NCBI GenBank assembly: GCA_009829735.1
Contig: CM020619.1
Coordinates: 34,078,283 to 34,142,282 of the forward strand
Length of the DNA stretch: 64,000 nucleotides
From: Pyropia yezoensis
Taxonomy: Eukaryota; Rhodophyta; Bangiophyceae; Bangiales; Bangiaceae
Direction: 5' to 3'
Shown: positions 59,987 to 64,000 of the stretch, one piece after another
Layout: the number at the start of each line of letters is the position of its first letter
Numbering within the stretch: position 1 is the stretch's first letter
Made by a program: the position numbers and the translations under genes
Notes under the pieces: model-generated
Told to the model about the DNA's origin: nothing
The model's input: only the letters and a program-made list of their open reading frames with translations
Database searches by the model: none

Positions 59987-60698
59987 GCATTCATGATGGA
60001 TCGCGGTGGGCATCGTCCGTCTACGAAGAGAGCCTCCGGACTACGTCTGTTTTTCTCGCGGGCTTAGCGTAAGCGCAAAGATTTTTGTAAGAGATAAATG
60101 GAAGAGACGTACCGAGAGTGACCTGGTATGCAAGGCGCCATGTTGGAGGTGCGCTGGGCTGTGGCGCCCGTTGAACAGCTGCACCGGTCGCTCGGTGAGC
60201 ACTTTGGACTCTCCCGCAGAGGGGAGGGCAAACAGGTCACATTGCTGACTTGAAGACGGGGTGCGACAGTAATCGAACTGTCGTCAAACTCCCGAAGTAC
60301 ATTCGTCGGCCGGCCTGATTCCACCAATGATACACTAGGATTTCCTCCGGGAAAGAACTTATGTATCGAGTAGATCGTTTCCCACTGAGTTGCGTCGCCC
60401 ACTGCCTCTTCCATGCCAGACATTCTCCAAGCTGCCGCACCCTGCCCAGTCGTGCCGACCTGGTAGCTGTCGCTCCTCCCCCCCATGTCCCTTTCCCCTC
60501 TCTTTGTGCTTTTTCCCTCTCTCCTCCCCCCCCTGTCCCTGTCCACTCTTTCAGTTCTCCCCCTGCCCTCCGCCCAGTGCGTGGTCGCGTGCGCAGAATG
60601 GCGCAGTCAAACCATCGCAGCGCTGGCGCCGAGCGTTGTACGAGGTGCGTCTGCGTCTCGGCTCGTACATGTAGCGTGTAACGTGTGTTTCTCTTCCT
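59987..60698. other. intergenic, no gene supported
   Basis: Pyrimidine-rich patch at 60475-60565. No convincing ORF. It ends at the C2 LTR. Confidence 0.4.
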
Positions 60699-61166
60699 TG
60701 TGGCAAAAACCACTCGCACACACAGTACCCAAGTTGGGGCGGTGTGCGAGGGCTGCCTCCCGTGTCGGGGGAACCGGAAGAAGTGCAAGTCGCACACACT
60801 CTATCCCTGTTGTGGGGCAATCCCCCCACGGACAAACAAGAAGATGGTGTGTGGTCCAACAGTTTCTTGGTCGGGACGGGGACGCAGGGCCAAGCCCCGC
60901 TGTCCCTCCCCTTATCCCCCCAGGGTCCACTCAGAATCTCGCCACTCAGAATCTCCCACCCCAGCACCTGCCCACCGGGCCACACGAAAATTCAAGACGA
61001 TAAATGCAGAAACCCCTCAAATCCAAGTTGGATTTACTACTAAGCTAACTATCCCAAACTTAGGGAATATGGACCCAAATGCAGGGGGAGGAACGGATCA
61101 GGCTAGTGGCCTGCCGCCCCTTGCATGGCACGTGTTGCCCCCTACCTGGGGGTCAATACTGCCACA
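60699..61166 (-). repeat. 3' LTR of C2
   Basis: 468 bp on the minus strand from TGTGGCA (61166) to TGCCACA (60699), matching the C1 LTR at both boundaries. Confidence 0.88.
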
Positions 61167-61507
61167 CTCCCCTCTCCTCAGTTCCGACCGACCCGGTCGG
61201 CCCTGTGAGGGGGTGCGTAAACGCACGTCTCGGCGTTGGGGGGGACGCGACTTGCTGTCCCCCCTTGAGTACGTAACGCGGATGTGGAGGCGGTCACGTT
61301 GGCCGCCCCTCTCCTCAAGCTTGCCCACTTGGCAGCTTGCTCTCCTCGGTTCACACCTCACCACCACCACCACTTCTCCTTCACCTTACACGGGGCCACC
61401 CCACGCTGGGGAGGCCACCCGTTTACCCACGATCCGAGTCCCCCTCAACTCGAGGCGGGTCTCGTGCCGCGATAGTCAGGACGTCTCTCCCCAACTTGGG
61501 GAGAGCC

Positions 61508-63451
61508 ATGGCGACTCCGGGAGTGGAGACGGACTCTCTCGATGAGCGTATGGAGGACACCTCCTACGGTGCAGCGCCTGCCGGGACTTCCGGCGGGGGC
61601 TCCGCGATCGCTCCGGGGGGTGGGACTCCCGCGTCACCCGGCTTTGGGTTGACGGCAGGATCTCCCCCGGAGGCGGGACAAGTTGTCCCGCGTGAGGCCT
61701 TGGGGCGGTGGTTTTACCCCGCTTGGCCTCTGTATGAGGAGGGGTTGACTGTTCTTCGCTGTGGCCGACTCGGCGCAGCGATGGGTCGGGTATGGGACCG
61801 CCTACGGGAGAAGTATCCCCGTAGGGTCGGGTTCCCTGCCGGCTTCAGGACGGACCAGTTTGCCTTCCTGGACGACGAGGAGGTCGAGGACGTGCAGCGG
61901 GCCAAGGCCATGGTGGACCGCGGGGGAACTATCCCGGGTCCCGGCGACTTGCCGATCTTCACTTGGGACGCGGTGGCAACTCGCCCCCCGTACCTTCACG
62001 AGGCCGATCCGCACACTCATCACTTTGATGTGCGGATGGAGAAGGACTTCCGGCGAGGTCCCTACTTGGTGACCTCGGCTCAACTTGAGTTTCCTCAGCA
62101 GTCTGCTGCCAGTAAGGAGCAATACTACCCGAAGAAGCCCGAGTGGTGGCCTCAAGTTGAGGTCCCCTACGGGTTCCCGGCATTGTTGCCACGGTTGCTT
62201 GACCACTTCGGCTCCGTCATGTTGACGGCTGGCCCTGATCATCTGGTGTGGGCCATGTTGGCCACCCAGTGGCTCCTCGAGGTCATGTCGACCTGGGTGT
62301 CATGTGTTCAGCGGCGGGGGAGGCTCTGGCATCTCCCCCTCCGGCTCATCCAGGGTTTGGAACAGCTCACCCCTCAGCTAGTTGCTGAGGGGTGCTCGTC
62401 AGGACAACTCACTCTACTTGAGGAGATGCTCCGCCTCCACAAGTTTATCGAGTGGGAGAGCATTGAGCACAAGTTGCGCCGCCCCACTCGGGGGCCCAAG
62501 GACGATGGCGCACTTCGCCAGTTCGTATGGGTCGCTCGTGAACTTCACGACGGCCGTGTGGTCCTACGAGAGGGGTTGGGCATCGGGGACTACCCGTATG
62601 CCCCGGGGGTGGATCGTCACACTGCGCCACCCCCGGACAAGCCCATAGTTATGGCTGTGCCCTCCTATGATGACCACATGACTCAACCCACTGCGGGGGC
62701 CCCAAGTCGGGGTCGCAGTTACACCCGGGTACCGCCACCTCGGCGTGCCCCTCCGCTTCCTCCTGTTCCTTTCCAGCCTCACGGGAACATCCCGATCAGC
62801 GTGGCCGTGGAGTCATCCACACCGGTGTCTCCCAACTTGGGGGCCACCCTCCTGACGGTATACCCCAAGTTGGTGTTACCGCCCACGCCTCTAACCTCAG
62901 AGATGATGATCACCACGTTGGTGCGCACCATTTCCTGGTTGGCCGCGTCGACCGCAACCCTCCAAAGTTCCGAGACTCCTCAACTTGAGGAGCGCGTTCG
63001 TACTGCAGTGGCGACCGCGAGTTGCGAGTCGGTGGCGGAGTTTATGACGGCCGAGTTGGCTCGCATTGGGGCTATTATGCCCCAGCCAACCCCACTTGGG
63101 CGTGGCAAGCGTCGTGCGAGCCGGGCATACTCGCCTCCTCGCCGTCGTCGCCGTCACTCGCGGCGCTCTCCCTCCGTGTCGGAAGACGAGTTGTCTTACT
63201 CCGTCTCGGAGTCCTCTACCCCATCGGAGACGGAGTCTGTCCAGCGTCTGCGTCGCAAACTTGCGCGCAAGACCAGGCAGAAGAGTAGCCACGGTCGGCG
63301 CCACTTGCGCGACCGTGAGGGGCGCGACGGTTCCGACTTGGAGCCGCCGCCCCTTCCAACGAGTGGGGACCGTTATCGGCGTGGGTCTCGCCGCTCGCCT
63401 CCACGTGAGGGCGAGGGCCGTGGAGTGGGAGAGTCTAGCATGCGTGCCTAG
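61508..63451 (+). CDS. antisense ORF (aORF) of element C2, 647 aa, unknown function
   Basis: Same length and start context as in C1, beginning MATPGVETDSLDER at ATG 61508, two bases after the 21-bp palindrome. It differs from C1 by roughly 20 scattered residues with no indel that breaks the frame. Same plan: Trp-rich hydrophobic middle, Pro-rich segment, Ser/Arg and basic tail. Function unknown. Confidence 0.75.
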   Translation: MATPGVETDSLDERMEDTSYGAAPAGTSGGGSAIAPGGGTPASPGFGLTAGSPPEAGQVVPREALGRWFYPAWPLYEEGLTVLRCGRLGAAMGRVWDRLREKYPRRVGFPAGFRTDQFAFLDDEEVEDVQRAKAMVDRGGTIPGPGDLPIFTWDAVATRPPYLHEADPHTHHFDVRMEKDFRRGPYLVTSAQLEFPQQSAASKEQYYPKKPEWWPQVEVPYGFPALLPRLLDHFGSVMLTAGPDHLVWAMLATQWLLEVMSTWVSCVQRRGRLWHLPLRLIQGLEQLTPQLVAEGCSSGQLTLLEEMLRLHKFIEWESIEHKLRRPTRGPKDDGALRQFVWVARELHDGRVVLREGLGIGDYPYAPGVDRHTAPPPDKPIVMAVPSYDDHMTQPTAGAPSRGRSYTRVPPPRRAPPLPPVPFQPHGNIPISVAVESSTPVSPNLGATLLTVYPKLVLPPTPLTSEMMITTLVRTISWLAASTATLQSSETPQLEERVRTAVATASCESVAEFMTAELARIGAIMPQPTPLGRGKRRASRAYSPPRRRRRHSRRSPSVSEDELSYSVSESSTPSETESVQRLRRKLARKTRQKSSHGRRHLRDREGRDGSDLEPPPLPTSGDRYRRGSRRSPPREGEGRGVGESSMRA

Positions 63452-63562
63452 TTGGCAGCTGCCTTTGTTGTGAGAGTGTGAGGGTTAGGGCTGTAGTTTA
63501 AAGCCACTCTGCGTACCACTTCGACTTGAAGCACTCTCTTGGCACTGTTGCTCGGCCTTCCC

Positions 63563-64000
63563 TCACGTTGAGGGAGGGCTGTTAGGGTCTATCTCGTTCC
63601 GGGCACAGTACGCCCGGACCTTCTCAGCAGGAAGGTCCTCCACATACTCCCACGTATCATCCTTGGCTTTGTAGCCAAACCAACGCACCCTCAACATGAG
63701 GCGGTCAGTATCCTCATCCCAGCCGTGGTCGATGAACTTGTCGAACACGTACTCCTGCGGGCCCTGTTTTGCTGCAGGCAGCGAGGGCAGGCGCCACGTT
63801 TTCAAAGCACGCGCCCAAGCTGGGTCGCCTGCAGGCGGTGGTGCAACTTTGACCACGTCCTGTCCGTTCACTGTGCGGACCCCATCGTCACTTTCGATGG
63901 TGAAGCGCCGCCCATCAGTACGAAGGACCTGGTACGGCCCCTTCGTCTGGAACACCAACTTACCCCCAGTTGGGGTGTGTGAGTGGACCAATACCCAGTC
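63563..64000 (-). CDS. pol C-terminus of C2 with intact chromodomain (partial)
   Basis: Continues beyond the window. Post-integrase segment (GKLVFQTKGPYQVLRTDGRR, VNGQDVVKVAPPP) and chromodomain (DRLMLRVRWFGYKAKDDTWE, YVEDLPAEKVRAYC), ending at the stop at 63563. The Trp codon that is a stop in C1 is intact. Confidence 0.88.
   Translation of the reverse strand, partial: DWVLVHSHTPTGGKLVFQTKGPYQVLRTDGRRFTIESDDGVRTVNGQDVVKVAPPPAGDPAWARALKTWRLPSLPAAKQGPQEYVFDKFIDHGWDEDTDRLMLRVRWFGYKAKDDTWEYVEDLPAEKVRAYCARNEIDPNSPPST

Larger units (their letters stand above)
60699..64000 (-). mobile_element. Ty3/gypsy element C2 (3' part, inverted relative to C1)
   Basis: Minus-strand order: pol end with chromodomain (64000-63563), aORF on the plus strand (61508-63451), polypurine tract, 3' LTR (61166-60699). 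Very similar to C1 along the shared 3.3 kb. The rest lies right of the window. Nine of the AA[C/G]TT palindromes are kept: 60728-60738, 61019-61035, 61485-61505, 61673-61691, 62079-62089, 62150-62162, 62537-62549, 62831-62841 and 62976-62992. Confidence 0.9.

Overview
This window is a eukaryotic nuclear, transposon-dense stretch of GC-rich DNA. Almost all long open frames belong to LTR retrotransposons of the Ty3/gypsy (chromovirus) type or to DNA transposons (IS630/Tc1-like, PIF/Harbinger-like, a MITE). Between them lie short, broken pieces of ordinary eukaryotic genes: a P1B-type metal ATPase, a possible PIKK FAT region, a DUF1995-like plastid protein, a kinesin motor and a midasin-like AAA pair. 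The DUF1995-like piece points to a photosynthetic host. Together with the very Ala/Gly/Arg-rich coding and scarcity of visible introns, my best guess is a red alga of the Bangiales (Porphyra/Pyropia type). That is an inference, not a demonstration.

Layout. 1-4430: 3' half of Ty3/gypsy element C1, inserted into an older relative D (4431-6009). 6010-7556: host gene debris with a metal-ATPase fragment. 7557-18306: near-complete element A. 18307-19558: a broken FAT-like gene. 20490-24930: an IS630/Tc1-like transposase, a convergent zinc-knuckle protein and an 80-bp minisatellite. 26059-28965: an intact 968-codon P-loop NTPase resembling Crinkler/RHS-type proteins. 30239-30794: DUF1995-like fragment. 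31311-31635: a MITE. 32340-38941: two decayed chromovirus copies, E1 and E2, with a tRNA-like sequence between them. 39002-41453: zinc-finger and hypothetical genes around a solo LTR. 41454-52514: element B, a relative of A with an extra deleted LTR unit and a perfect target-site duplication. 52862-54205: PIF/Harbinger-like transposase. 54343-57003: kinesin and midasin fragments. 57843-59986: an unnamed transposase-like pseudogene. 60699-64000: element C2, the same family as C1 in inverted orientation.

How the parts work together. Elements A, B, C1, C2 and D share an unusual plan: 5' LTR, gag, pol with chromodomain, then a long ORF on the opposite strand, then the 3' LTR. The antisense ORF (called aORF here) is open in A, C1 and C2 although pol carries nonsense codons in A and C1, and C1 has lost its catalytic integrase glutamate. 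C/D elements are also studded with odd-length perfect palindromes centred on AACTT/AAGTT, one of them directly before the aORF start codon. A and B instead carry a cluster of hairpins between the convergent pol and aORF stop codons. These retroelement features are the strongest candidates for something undescribed; the P-loop NTPase is the most interesting stand-alone gene.
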